64,000 bases of DNA, from positions 206,934 through 270,933 of the forward strand of contig NZ_DIIM01000021.1 in assembly GCF_002420705.1 (NCBI RefSeq), in the 5' to 3' direction. A model generated the notes under the pieces. That model worked only from the letters and a program-made list of their open reading frames with translations. It was not told where the DNA came from and did no database searches. The position numbers and the translations under genes are program-made. Positions 1 through 8,717 of this stretch are shown here, one piece after another (the stretch's first letter is position 1; each line of letters begins with the position of its first letter). The stretch comes from Sphingobacterium sp. UBA5670 (GTDB lineage: Bacteria > Bacteroidota > Bacteroidia > Sphingobacteriales > Sphingobacteriaceae).

Positions 1-31
1 TTCATCTTCTATTGTATCGTTTAATAATTTG

Positions 32-493
32 TTATTTTGCTAATACTTCGCCTTTCAACTGCACTGTTGTCAAACCATTGGCAGCATTCGATTGGATCGT
101 TATGATCTTCTGCTGTTTGCCGACTTGTCCTTCGCTGTTAAAGGTAACATGGATCTCCGATTTCCCTCCCGGCAAAATAGGGCTTTTCGAAAATTCAGGT
201 TGTGTACAACCACATGAAGCAGTCACTTTCGAGATAATGACAGGTGCATCTCCCGAATTTTTCAGCACAAAAGTGTGTTTTACCTGCGCGCCTTCCTTTA
301 CCTGACCGAAATTAAATGCAGACTCCTCAAATTCTACTTTTCCCAATTGTGCTGCCGCCTTAGAAAGACTGTCTGCAGCTGCTGTTTCAGTCGCTGTCTT
401 CGCTCCCTCTTCTTTTCCCTTCTGTGCATTTCCACAAGAAAAGAACAATACTGCCGACAAAGCTAAAACCGAATATTTGCCAAAGTTTTTCAT
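32..493 (-). CDS. DUF1573 lipoprotein
   Basis: 153 residues. The N-terminus is a lipoprotein signal: a hydrophobic stretch ending in FFSC with Cys20 as the likely lipidated residue, followed by a low-complexity Ala/Glu/Lys linker (about 23-50). Residues about 53-150 match the DUF1573 Ig-like fold, with the conserved FNFGQVKEG start and the SCGCT signature around 93-97. The function of the family is unknown; the protein is probably anchored in the periplasm or outer membrane. It is the last complete gene of a leftward set after NusB (28-base gap). In many Bacteroidota genomes yajC follows here, but the window ends before that can be seen. Confidence 0.88.
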   Translation of the reverse strand: MKNFGKYSVLALSAVLFFSCGNAQKGKEEGAKTATETAAADSLSKAAAQLGKVEFEESAFNFGQVKEGAQVKHTFVLKNSGDAPVIISKVTASCGCTQPEFSKSPILPGGKSEIHVTFNSEGQVGKQQKIITIQSNAANGLTTVQLKGEVLAK

Positions 494-521
494 TCGTATA
501 AATTATTTATCAGAGTTGATG

Positions 522-1469
522 TTAATCTCTTAAACCACGACCCGCCTTCTGGATTCTTCCCTGTTGATTCAAGTCGTTTAATATTTTATCCAAGATACCA
601 TTAATAAATGTATTACTTTTCAATGTGCTGAATACCTTAGAAATTTCAATATACTCATTTATTGTCACTTTCACAGGGATAGATGGAAAATTAACCAATT
701 CACATATGGCCATACGCATCAATAAAGTATCCATTAATGCAATACGGTCTGACTCCCAGTTCTTCGTTTTCTCTGAGATAAGCTTCTGATATTCATTTGT
801 ATTGCGAATTGTTTTACCCAACAATGCAATGATATATTCGCTATCGTCATTCCAGTTTTGCGTAATTTCCGCAAGTTTATTTTTTCGCGGATCTTCGGAA
901 CTAAAATTCTTAAAGGTCTTCGCAATCAACGCTTGTAATACTTCTTTATCAACTGGCCAATTGATGAATTTCTCTTCGAACACCTGCTCAATAACCGGCG
1001 ATTTCAAGATGATCTTTTTAAAGATATGCTTGATGATATCTTTTTCCTTACCGATCGAACGGTCTTCTTGCTGCAAATATTCCAAATAAGCCTCAGAATC
1101 CTTTAGCTGTAAAAATACGGTACGTACGATCTCCGGATCAAAGCTCCAGGAAATCTTATACTTTTTGACACCTTCTCCATATTGTGGATTTTGTCTCAAT
1201 GACTCAATAAAAGTGTTTGTACTTAACTTGGTCGTTAAAGACAAGTCTTTTTCAGTAGGCAAGAACTTATTGGCTCTACCTTCTGCATCTATTAAGACAT
1301 AATCGGATACCTCATCTAATAGATTCAGTGTCCACATATACATCTCATAGACTTCATCCACATTTTTTAATAGTGCTTTTTCAAATGTTTTGATGTCTTT
1401 GTCTTCCGAAAGACTGTACGCATAAAGCGTTTGCACTACTTTTACCCTCAGGTGTCTCCTGTTTAACAT
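522..1469 (-). CDS. nusB: Transcription antitermination factor NusB (long Bacteroidota form)
   Basis: 315 residues, about twice the length of E. coli NusB. The N-terminus begins MLNRRHLRVKVVQTLYAYSL, the usual opening of the Bacteroidota family, and the C-terminal third (about 215-300) carries the NusB helical fold with the segment DTLLMRMAICEL and the later NTFINGILDKI. NusB binds boxA RNA with S10/NusE and promotes antitermination of rRNA operons in the cytoplasm. The middle region (about 60-200) is a lineage-specific helical extension of unknown role. It lies 60 bases downstream of the dehydrogenase gene and 28 bases upstream of the DUF1573 gene, so all three may be one transcript. Confidence 0.88.
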   Translation of the reverse strand: MLNRRHLRVKVVQTLYAYSLSEDKDIKTFEKALLKNVDEVYEMYMWTLNLLDEVSDYVLIDAEGRANKFLPTEKDLSLTTKLSTNTFIESLRQNPQYGEGVKKYKISWSFDPEIVRTVFLQLKDSEAYLEYLQQEDRSIGKEKDIIKHIFKKIILKSPVIEQVFEEKFINWPVDKEVLQALIAKTFKNFSSEDPRKNKLAEITQNWNDDSEYIIALLGKTIRNTNEYQKLISEKTKNWESDRIALMDTLLMRMAICELVNFPSIPVKVTINEYIEISKVFSTLKSNTFINGILDKILNDLNQQGRIQKAGRGLRD

Positions 1470-1529
1470 AGTAATTTTAAAGAACGATTTTTTATAAAAT
1501 AATAAATAAGAACGATTTCGGGATGAAGA

Positions 1530-2609
1530 CTATCTCTTGATTTTTTTAATATCCTGGATACGTTTCTCCGCGATGCGATTAGCCGCTTCAAAAGTAGATA
1601 TATTCTCTTCTTTTGATTTTTTCAATACGTCTCTAGTCGCATTATAAATATTTTTGATCACAAATTCAGTGTGATCTACACCATAATTCTGAATCTCTGA
1701 GTAACAGCTGATCAATGCACCGGCGTTGATCAAGTAATCAGGCGCGTATAATATTCCTCTTTCATGAAGAATTGAACTTGTGACAAGTTCATCTTTCAAT
1801 TGATTATTGGCCGAACCAGCAATAATTTTGCATTGCATTTTCTGTGCTGATTCTGGATTGACCGTACCGCCCAATGCACAGGGAGAATATACATCAAATT
1901 CGTGATCAAATACTTCACCGTAAGGGATTGGCTCCGCTTTGTATTTGGCTGCTACTTTCAACATTTTTTCTTCGGTAATGTCACTGACATAAACACGTGC
2001 ATTCTCTTCGCGCAACATAGCGATCAAACGCTCACCTACGCCGCCTACACCATGTACAATAACTTTTTTACCAGCAACACTTTCCGATCCGTACAACTCC
2101 TTTAAGCAAGCTTTTATACCAAAATATACACCTTGAGCTGCGAAGATTGAAGGATCGCCAACACCGCTTCCATGAATTGCTTTTGGTAAACCCGCAACAT
2201 GGTCGGTCTCTGTATAAATATGTTCTAAATCACGCTGTGTGGTACCCACGTCCAATGAAGCGATGAAATTACCATTCAACCCTTCAATAAACTGACCCAA
2301 ACGGCGCAATAAAACCTCCGATTTGTCTAAACGGCTATTACCGATGATAACAGCACTTCCACCGCCTAAATTCAATCCAGTAATGGCAGATTTATAAGTA
2401 ATTGCCTTGGATAAACGTAAAGCATCCTCAATAGCTTCTTCTGTCGTTTCGTATGGTAACATACGAACCCCGCCTATTGCAGGACCCAAGGTTGTATCAT
2501 GGATCGCAACAATAGCTTTCAAGCCCACTAATTCATCGTTACAGAAAAATAAGTTTTGATGGCCAGACTGGCTCATCAATTCAAAAATAGAATTTTGAGA
2601 TGTTGACAT
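1530..2609 (-). CDS. Glu/Leu/Phe/Val dehydrogenase family protein (leucine-dehydrogenase-like)
   Basis: 359 residues, the normal length for leucine/phenylalanine dehydrogenases that oxidatively deaminate branched or aromatic amino acids with NAD. The N-terminal substrate domain has IGGVRM (46-50) and TYK with Lys73, matching the first conserved lysine of the family, and a conserved Asp120 in SLDVGTT. The NAD-binding domain shows GVGGVGERL (about 187-195) and the segment VIAGSANNQL seen in family members. Odd point: where leucine dehydrogenases have GG(A/G)K with the second, catalytic lysine, this protein has GGGSAV, placing Ser85 there. The fold assignment is firm; leucine dehydrogenase activity is not. 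Confidence 0.85.
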   Translation of the reverse strand: MSTSQNSIFELMSQSGHQNLFFCNDELVGLKAIVAIHDTTLGPAIGGVRMLPYETTEEAIEDALRLSKAITYKSAITGLNLGGGSAVIIGNSRLDKSEVLLRRLGQFIEGLNGNFIASLDVGTTQRDLEHIYTETDHVAGLPKAIHGSGVGDPSIFAAQGVYFGIKACLKELYGSESVAGKKVIVHGVGGVGERLIAMLREENARVYVSDITEEKMLKVAAKYKAEPIPYGEVFDHEFDVYSPCALGGTVNPESAQKMQCKIIAGSANNQLKDELVTSSILHERGILYAPDYLINAGALISCYSEIQNYGVDHTEFVIKNIYNATRDVLKKSKEENISTFEAANRIAEKRIQDIKKIKR

Positions 2610-2655
2610 AAAATGTACTACTCTAATTTGTTTTAATTTTTTAAGGTACTTGATG

Positions 2656-2689
2656 CAAAAGTAGGAAAATTATTCGTTGTGCATAACAA
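2656..2689 (-). promoter_or_regulatory. Bacteroidota-type promoter of the dehydrogenase gene
   Basis: On the minus strand, TACTTTTG (2663 down to 2656) fits the -7 box TAnnTTTG, with TTG (2689-2687) 23 bases upstream. Expected transcription start is near 2650, giving a leader of roughly 40 bases. Confidence 0.5.
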
Positions 2690-2772
2690 CTTTTTTTATC
2701 CAAGACTTAACATTTGATTTCCGAATGACAGTAAAATCACGCAAATCCTAGCGCATTTTGATGAATTAGTCC

Positions 2773-2780
2773 TACTTTTG
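2773..2780 (+). promoter_or_regulatory. Candidate -7 box of the ABC transporter gene
   Basis: TACTTTTG fits TAnnTTTG and lies 10 bases before the ATG at 2791, so the mRNA leader would be only about 6 bases. No well-spaced TTG is seen upstream. Confidence 0.4.
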
Positions 2781-2790
2781 TATTCGTAAT

Positions 2791-4572
2791 ATGAAGGATC
2801 TCGCCTACTTAAATAAGTACTTTTATAAATACCGCTGGAAACTGGTTCCGGGGGTTATATTTGTTATCATCTCAAACTATTTCGGAGTATTGCCGGCAAA
2901 GGTGATCCGCGAAGCATTTGACCTGGTACAGGAAAACATCTATCTATACCGTCTGTTTGATGGGTTCGACAGACAGGAACTCATCTATCAGGTATTCGGA
3001 ACGAGCCTATTATTTTTCGGTTTCGTCGTGCTCCTGCTTTCGTTGCTCCGGGGTATTTTCTTATTCTTTATGCGTCAGACGATCATTTTAACTTCGCGCT
3101 ATATTGAGTATGACCTCAAGAATGAGATCTACAACCACTATCAGGAATTAAATTTCGGTTTCTTCCGAAAAAATAATACTGGAGATCTCATGAGCCGTGC
3201 CACTGAGGATGTCAATCAGGTACGTAATTACCTGGGGCCAGCCATCATGTACGCCATCAATACTGTTGTCTTATCCATTATGGTCATCTACGCCATGTAT
3301 AGCGTCAATGGCAGATTGGCAACTTATGCTTTAGCGCCTATCCCAGTCCTGTCGATTATTATTTTATTTGTCAATAAAATCATTAATAAACGTAGTTTAA
3401 AAATACAGAAACAACTGGCCAACCTCTCTTCTTTCGTGCAGGAAACTTTTGCTGGTATCCGTGTCATCAAGACCTATACCAGAGAACATAATAAAATGCA
3501 GGAATTCGAAAAGGAAAGTACAATTTACCGCAATACTGCCCTTGACCTCGTTAAAGTACAGGCTGTTTTCTTTCCGCTTATTCTATTGCTTATTGGTCTC
3601 AGTACAGTAATTACCATCTATATTGGTGGAATTGAAGTTGCTAAAGGAACGGTGACTGCTGGAAATATCGCTGAATTTATTATCTACGTCAACCAGTTGA
3701 CCTTCCCTGCCATGTCCCTGGCTTGGGTAACTTCGTTAGTACAACGTGCTGCAGCCTCTCAAAAGCGCATCAACGAATTTCTCCAAACGGAATCGCCGAT
3801 TGTTAATGGAAAGGCAACGAAAGAACTCGCTGGTGAGATCAGGGTCGATGGAATCTCATTTACTTATCCGGAAACAGGTATTCAAGCGATTAAAAATATA
3901 TCTTTCCAGATTCCCGTGGGAAAAACGCTGGCTATTATCGGAAAAACAGGATCCGGAAAATCGACCTTGGCCAACCTACTTCTTCGGATGTATGATATCG
4001 ATAAAGGAAGTATATATTATGATAATTTAGAAATCAAGGATCTTGATTTCAAGAGCTTACGCCAGCAAATCGGATTTGTTCCACAAGATGTTTTCTTATT
4101 TTCGGATACCATTGCCAATAATATAGGCTTTGGCTTAGATCATTTTACACAGGAACAAGTGGAACAGGCTGCTAAGGACGCTGCTGTATACGACAATATT
4201 ATTGCCTTTGAAGATGGTTTTGAGACTGCCGTTGGAGAACGTGGTATTACCCTCTCTGGTGGACAAAAACAACGGGTGTCTATCGCTCGCGCCTTGATTA
4301 AGGAACCCAAAGTATTGATTTTTGACGACTGTCTTTCAGCCGTGGATACAAAAACGGAAGAAACAATTCTCCGTTCGCTAAGCCGCATCATGAAAGGCAA
4401 GACCTGTATCTTTATTGCCCACCGTATTTCGACAATCAAAAATGCAGACCATATCCTTGTGATGGATCAAGGAGAAATTGTGGAGCAGGGTACTCATAGT
4501 GAACTGATGGAGAAAAGAGGTGAATACTTTGAGCTTCATGAAAAGCAATTGCTGGAAAGTGTCGAGGGATAA
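2791..4572 (+). CDS. ABC exporter, fused permease and ATPase
   Basis: 593 residues, the length of a half-size ABC exporter (MsbA/MdlB-like) that acts as a dimer in the inner membrane. Residues about 15-320 form the type I exporter membrane domain with six helices and a GDLMSRATEDVNQVR segment, typical of this class. The nucleotide-binding domain shows Walker A GKTGSGKST (about 384-392), the Q-loop VPQDVFLFSDT, the signature LSGGQKQR (about 488), Walker B VLIFDDCLSAVD (about 507) and the H-loop AHRIST. Substrate cannot be told from the sequence; lipid or drug export are the usual roles. It is divergent from the dehydrogenase gene and monocistronic or co-transcribed with the DUF4870 gene 94 bases on. 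Confidence 0.92.
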   Translation: MKDLAYLNKYFYKYRWKLVPGVIFVIISNYFGVLPAKVIREAFDLVQENIYLYRLFDGFDRQELIYQVFGTSLLFFGFVVLLLSLLRGIFLFFMRQTIILTSRYIEYDLKNEIYNHYQELNFGFFRKNNTGDLMSRATEDVNQVRNYLGPAIMYAINTVVLSIMVIYAMYSVNGRLATYALAPIPVLSIIILFVNKIINKRSLKIQKQLANLSSFVQETFAGIRVIKTYTREHNKMQEFEKESTIYRNTALDLVKVQAVFFPLILLLIGLSTVITIYIGGIEVAKGTVTAGNIAEFIIYVNQLTFPAMSLAWVTSLVQRAAASQKRINEFLQTESPIVNGKATKELAGEIRVDGISFTYPETGIQAIKNISFQIPVGKTLAIIGKTGSGKSTLANLLLRMYDIDKGSIYYDNLEIKDLDFKSLRQQIGFVPQDVFLFSDTIANNIGFGLDHFTQEQVEQAAKDAAVYDNIIAFEDGFETAVGERGITLSGGQKQRVSIARALIKEPKVLIFDDCLSAVDTKTEETILRSLSRIMKGKTCIFIAHRISTIKNADHILVMDQGEIVEQGTHSELMEKRGEYFELHEKQLLESVEG

Positions 4573-4666
4573 TTTAAATATCCCTGAATTCAGCTAAAGG
4601 ATCTAAGGGATATCTCTTCTAAATTTGTCTTAAATATTTAAGTCAAACATTTTACATTAAAGGATC

Positions 4667-5011
4667 ATGGAGAGAAGCCCTATTCAGAAGGTAACGTCAA
4701 ATGACGGAAAAACAATTGCTATTATTTCTTACTTAACCATCATTGGCCTTATTGCAGCCATTGTGATGAACAACAAGGAAAAAACCGCTCTAGGGCAATT
4801 CCATATCAGACAAAGTATAGGTATTTCGGTAACGGGGCTAATCCTGGGTCTATTACGTTTTGTTCCGGGTATTGGTGGAATTGCCATTAGCATCGTCGGA
4901 TTACTCCTACTGATTGCATTAGTTCTAGGATTGATGGCAGCATTTTCAGGAGAACAAAAACCACTCCCTTTTATCGGCGAAAAATACCAGGAATGGTTCA
5001 ATATGATATAA
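4667..5011 (+). CDS. DUF4870-type small membrane protein
   Basis: 114 residues with three predicted membrane segments (about 21-37, 52-75 and 78-96). The pattern KTAIISYLTIIGLIAA and GQFHIRQSIG is characteristic of DUF4870/YtzL-like inner-membrane proteins, whose function is not known. A purine-rich AAAGGA sits just before the ATG. It follows the ABC transporter by 94 bases and is closed by a strong hairpin at 5026-5058. Confidence 0.8.
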   Translation: MERSPIQKVTSNDGKTIAIISYLTIIGLIAAIVMNNKEKTALGQFHIRQSIGISVTGLILGLLRFVPGIGGIAISIVGLLLLIALVLGLMAAFSGEQKPLPFIGEKYQEWFNMI

Positions 5012-5025
5012 TAAGTATCTCCTAT

Positions 5026-5058
5026 CATGGAGCATCTGCCCATCAAAGATGCTCCATG
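5026..5058 (+). terminator. Hairpin after the DUF4870 gene
   Basis: A perfect 12-bp stem (CATGGAGCATCT with AGATGCTCCATG) and a 9-base loop, followed by a weak T-rich tail. It separates the rightward DUF4870 gene from the convergent MFS gene. Confidence 0.6.
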
Positions 5059-5111
5059 CTTTAGTTTATTCGGAACTGGTCACCGTAATTAACTGAACGA
5101 ACCTGGTTGAA

Positions 5112-6347
5112 TTACTGTCCTGAATGTGCCACTTTCTCTTCTTTAAAAAATACAGCAAATAACAGAAGGCAAAAACAGGAAATACCTGCAGGGATAAACC
5201 AAAGATATTCCCAAAACTGCGCAGCATAAGCTGTTTTTAGATAGTCTGAAACAACGCCAGCAACCCAAAATCCGATCAGCATCCCGACGCCATACATCGC
5301 AATGGTAATAAGCCCCTGTGCAGAAGCTTTGTATTTTTCACCAGCAATCCTATCTGTATAGATCTGGCCGACAACAAACATAAAATCATAGCAGATACCA
5401 TGCAATAAAATACCGAATACAAGTAGAAAAGCTCTTTCCTGACCGTCGCCATAAGCGAAAAACAAATAGCGGAGTGCCCAGGCTGCAATCCCCAATAAAA
5501 TCATCTTTTTATACCCCAAACGTCTAAAGAAAAAGGGAATCAACAACAGGCAGATGGCTTCGGAAAATTGCCCCAATGCCATTTTTGCTGTAGGATTCGG
5601 TATTCCGGCGTTGACCAAAAATGGATTGGCATTTTGATAATAGAACGAAATGGGAATACAGATCACAATTGCTGTTACAAAAAAAATCAGAAAACTCCGC
5701 TGTTTTAAAAGCTTCAATGCATCCAAACCGATTGCCTTTCCAAAATCAAACTTTTCATCTCTAAGCTTCACCTGTGGTGGTGTTTTTGGTAGGGCCAAAC
5801 TAAAGAATGCTAGTAACAACGAACAAACCGCGCCCATAATAAAGCTATTATGCAGGGCACCTGCCTGTATCGATTCGGGCGCATCCCAACGGAACAAATA
5901 ACTAATCACTAGTCCCGAACAGATCCAACCGATCGTTCCCCACACGCGTACCCCCGGAAAATACTTCTTCGCGTCTTCAATATGCCGGAATGCGATCCCA
6001 TTAGATAAGGATAGCGAAGACATGTAAGCCATGAAATAGACAAATACATAGGGATAAAAATGTGTCGCATCCGGTGCCTGCGACATCCCGTAAAGTAGTC
6101 CAGCTCCAATGAGATGTAATGCTGAAAGTACCCGCTCAGCATTAAAATACCTGTCGGCGACAAAACCCACAAAAAAAGGAGCAAATACAGCACCAAGGGA
6201 TTGTGTCGCAAAAATATTTGCGACCTCCATACCCGAGGCATTGAGCGATTTCATGAGGTATGTTCCCAAAGTTACAAACCAAGCCCCTTTGATAAAATAC
6301 TCTAAAAACATCATCAAGGACAATTGCACGCGTAATACTGGTTTCAT
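5112..6347 (-). CDS. MFS nucleoside permease (NupG/NHS family)
   Basis: 411 residues with about 12 membrane helices. It matches the nucleoside:H+ symporter family of the major facilitator superfamily: N-terminal VQLSLMMFLEYFIKGAWFV, GFVADRYF after helix 2, the RVWGTIGWI segment in the middle, and a C-terminal half with GICYDFMFVVGQIYTD. In Bacteroidota these proteins import nucleosides across the inner membrane; an amino-sugar or other substrate is possible. It lies 157 bases downstream of the dipeptidase gene on the same strand, probably too far to be certain of co-transcription with the D-amino-acid cassette. Confidence 0.85.
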   Translation of the reverse strand: MKPVLRVQLSLMMFLEYFIKGAWFVTLGTYLMKSLNASGMEVANIFATQSLGAVFAPFFVGFVADRYFNAERVLSALHLIGAGLLYGMSQAPDATHFYPYVFVYFMAYMSSLSLSNGIAFRHIEDAKKYFPGVRVWGTIGWICSGLVISYLFRWDAPESIQAGALHNSFIMGAVCSLLLAFFSLALPKTPPQVKLRDEKFDFGKAIGLDALKLLKQRSFLIFFVTAIVICIPISFYYQNANPFLVNAGIPNPTAKMALGQFSEAICLLLIPFFFRRLGYKKMILLGIAAWALRYLFFAYGDGQERAFLLVFGILLHGICYDFMFVVGQIYTDRIAGEKYKASAQGLITIAMYGVGMLIGFWVAGVVSDYLKTAYAAQFWEYLWFIPAGISCFCLLLFAVFFKEEKVAHSGQ

Positions 6348-6504
6348 CTCTTCATTCGTGTTGGAGGTGTTTGTTTTGATTCGTTTAATCGGCTTCGCTA
6401 TTGTAAGTGACTGCTCTCAAGACATGCTATCATCTTGGTAGGTTATTGACCTATTTGTGCTCAAGTATGTCTCCATTTCTTTTCTTAAGATAGATTATCC
6501 TTTC

Positions 6505-7599
6505 TTAAGATTCGGGCAATGCATTTCGCATAAAATTAAGCCAGTTCTTGCTGGCAATCTTTTCAAGACCCGTGTTATCATACCCTCTTTTTGACAGGAT
6601 ACCAAATACTTTTTGGATATCAGCAATAGTTTCCAGATCATAAGGGCATTGCTCACGGCCAAATGCTCCATCTAAATCGCTTCCCACGCCGACATGATCG
6701 ACATTTCCTGCCAATTGACAAATATGATCAATATTGTTGGCCATGATTTCCATGGAGCAATTGCTTGTTTTAGGGTCGGATACCCCGCGGACCCAATTAG
6801 GTACCATCATCCAAGCATCGAGCGCTACACCGATCACCGCTTTTTTCTCCACAAGTGTCTTAATCATTTCATCGCTGAACTGCCTATTATGGTCCACAAA
6901 CTTGCGGCAATTATTATGACTGGCCCAAATCGCCCCGTTATAACGTTGTACAGCATCCCAAAAAGCATCATCATTGAGGTGTGTCGCATCCAATATCATC
7001 CCCAATCGTTCCATTTCCCGTAATAAACTTATTCCCTGCTCATTAAGCTTGCCGGATGAGTCTGTTCCATTAGCATATCTACCTGGCCCGTAATGTGCTG
7101 GCCCAATAGCTCTTAAACCATAGTTATAGGCTGTTTCGAGATAGCTAATATCTACAATGGAATCGGCACCTTCCAGACTCAGCAGATATCCAATTGGCTT
7201 ATCGGCATGATCGCTGCCATCCGACCAAAGAGCCAAGTGCTGGTCCAGATCAGTTTTTGAACAGATCATTTTCATTTGTCCATCGGCTTCCATTGCTTTA
7301 TACCATGCAAGCTGTCCCTGTGTTTGCGCCCATGCCTGTTCAGGTGAGTACCAGCCTGGTAAAGAACTTTCGGGTTTTACGAATCGAGCGATTTGTGTAG
7401 CAACAACCAAACCAATATGACCACGACGCAATTCGTCAAAAGTGACTGTTGCCTTAGCCCGATCGGGTTTGTCATCCATGCCCTTTTCCCTACGGTTCAG
7501 TTCAGTAATCGGCAAGCGAAGATCCCGATTCCATTCCATAGCATTCATACTCAAATCCAAATGTGCATCGACCAAAAATGGCATTTCAAATTCGTACAT
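6505..7599 (-). CDS. Membrane-type dipeptidase (M19 family)
   Basis: 364 residues from the ATG at 7599. This start was chosen because it lies one base after the stop of the upstream PLP enzyme (TGA-T-ATG), which suggests translational coupling; an ORF extending to 7683 overlaps that gene. Zinc-ligand positions of the M19 family are visible: HLD (His13, Asp15), Glu in LLSLEGADS, His in LDATHLND and His in WASHNN, plus VGVGSDLDG near the C-terminus. M19 enzymes cleave dipeptides and often accept a D-residue at the C-terminal side. No signal peptide is seen, so it is probably cytoplasmic. Context suggests release of D-amino acids for the neighbouring enzyme. Confidence 0.88.
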   Translation of the reverse strand: MYEFEMPFLVDAHLDLSMNAMEWNRDLRLPITELNRREKGMDDKPDRAKATVTFDELRRGHIGLVVATQIARFVKPESSLPGWYSPEQAWAQTQGQLAWYKAMEADGQMKMICSKTDLDQHLALWSDGSDHADKPIGYLLSLEGADSIVDISYLETAYNYGLRAIGPAHYGPGRYANGTDSSGKLNEQGISLLREMERLGMILDATHLNDDAFWDAVQRYNGAIWASHNNCRKFVDHNRQFSDEMIKTLVEKKAVIGVALDAWMMVPNWVRGVSDPKTSNCSMEIMANNIDHICQLAGNVDHVGVGSDLDGAFGREQCPYDLETIADIQKVFGILSKRGYDNTGLEKIASKNWLNFMRNALPES

Positions 7600-7600
7600 A

Positions 7601-8707
7601 TCAATAATGTATTTTTTTATTTCGTGCATAAACAGTCCAAATTTGATCTGCCTGCCGTTCATGGACAACTTGAAGTTCGCCATAACAGGCTACTGTCGGG
7701 CAGATATGTCGTGGTACAGCATACAGCGCATCCCCTAAGTTAAACTGTTTACTATCTGTCACCTCAACAACCAGATGTTCTTCACTCTGCATTTTTATTT
7801 CGCCAATACGCGGATCGAAAAACTTGACACGAGGCTGTGGCGATTCACATGCAACTGATTTATACCCCAGGTCCAAACAAAGGTGCTTGTGATCAACAAT
7901 AGAAACGACACGCGTCAGAAGTACCGCTGCAAGCATAAAATCCTGTTCTACATAATTTTCGGCATAGCCAAAATCCCAAAATACAAAGGTTCCGGGACTG
8001 CATTCTACATCGTTACGTTCGGCATGAAAAGGGAAACTTGGCGAACCGCCAATAACTTTAGTCAAAGGTTTAGAAGTGGACACCTGCGCCATAAGGTAGG
8101 CGGTTTCGAGTATACCATATGAATGTTGGGATTGCTTTTCGCGAAGTTTATAATCTTTGTCATGAATATGACCGTCATAACCATGCACACCTACCAACTG
8201 AATACCTTCCAAAAGATGGATATCCATAACGAGACGCTCAATCCCTTCTAAAGCCACTCCTGTACGTCCCATGCCAATATTAACATCCAGATAAACAGCA
8301 CTGCGTAAGCCTTTCGACAGACTCCGCTTTGAAATCTCCTGTGCTGCATCGACATGATCCACAAGACAGGAAAAATGTGTCTCCGGAAAGGCGGCTATGA
8401 GATTCAAAAAACGATCTATCTTTGGCCCTACGGGCTGGTATGCCAGCAAAACATCCTTCGCACCGATAACAGCCAATAGCTCAGCTTCCGCAATCGTTGC
8501 ACACTTAAACTTTGTAATCCCCTTATCCATCATTAGCTGGCATACTTCCCGACACTTGTTCGTTTTGATATGCGGCCGCAATCGATCAGCCCGCCCATGC
8601 ACAATATGTAAAGCGCGGTCTATGTTCTTGACAATGCGATCAGGGTAGACCAACAGGGCTGGCGAATCGACCTGATCGACATCATGTATATGGCACCAAG
8701 TTTCCAT
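7601..8707 (-). CDS. Fold-III PLP enzyme: D-serine dehydratase / D-threonine aldolase family
   Basis: 368 residues from the ATG at 8707; an upstream TTG (8731) would overlap the ridA-like gene and is less likely. The N-terminus has DSPALLVYPDRI and the PLP lysine motif RPHIKTNK (Lys48), as in alanine-racemase-fold D-threonine aldolases and eukaryote-type D-serine dehydratases. Near the C-terminus lies RHICP with His334 and Cys336. From memory, a His-x-Cys zinc site marks D-serine dehydratases, while D-threonine aldolases tend to have His-x-Asp. The gene sits 10 bases after a RidA gene and directly before a dipeptidase, in a cassette with a GntP-type permease. D-serine to pyruvate plus ammonia is the favoured reaction; D-threonine aldolase is the alternative. 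Confidence 0.82.
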   Translation of the reverse strand: METWCHIHDVDQVDSPALLVYPDRIVKNIDRALHIVHGRADRLRPHIKTNKCREVCQLMMDKGITKFKCATIAEAELLAVIGAKDVLLAYQPVGPKIDRFLNLIAAFPETHFSCLVDHVDAAQEISKRSLSKGLRSAVYLDVNIGMGRTGVALEGIERLVMDIHLLEGIQLVGVHGYDGHIHDKDYKLREKQSQHSYGILETAYLMAQVSTSKPLTKVIGGSPSFPFHAERNDVECSPGTFVFWDFGYAENYVEQDFMLAAVLLTRVVSIVDHKHLCLDLGYKSVACESPQPRVKFFDPRIGEIKMQSEEHLVVEVTDSKQFNLGDALYAVPRHICPTVACYGELQVVHERQADQIWTVYARNKKIHY

Positions 8708-8717
8708 ACAATTCCGA

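Noticed and set aside
7600..7683. Longer dipeptidase start at 7683
   Set aside because: It would overlap 83 bases of the upstream PLP gene, and the added 28 residues are not M19-like; the ATG at 7599 sits one base after the stop.
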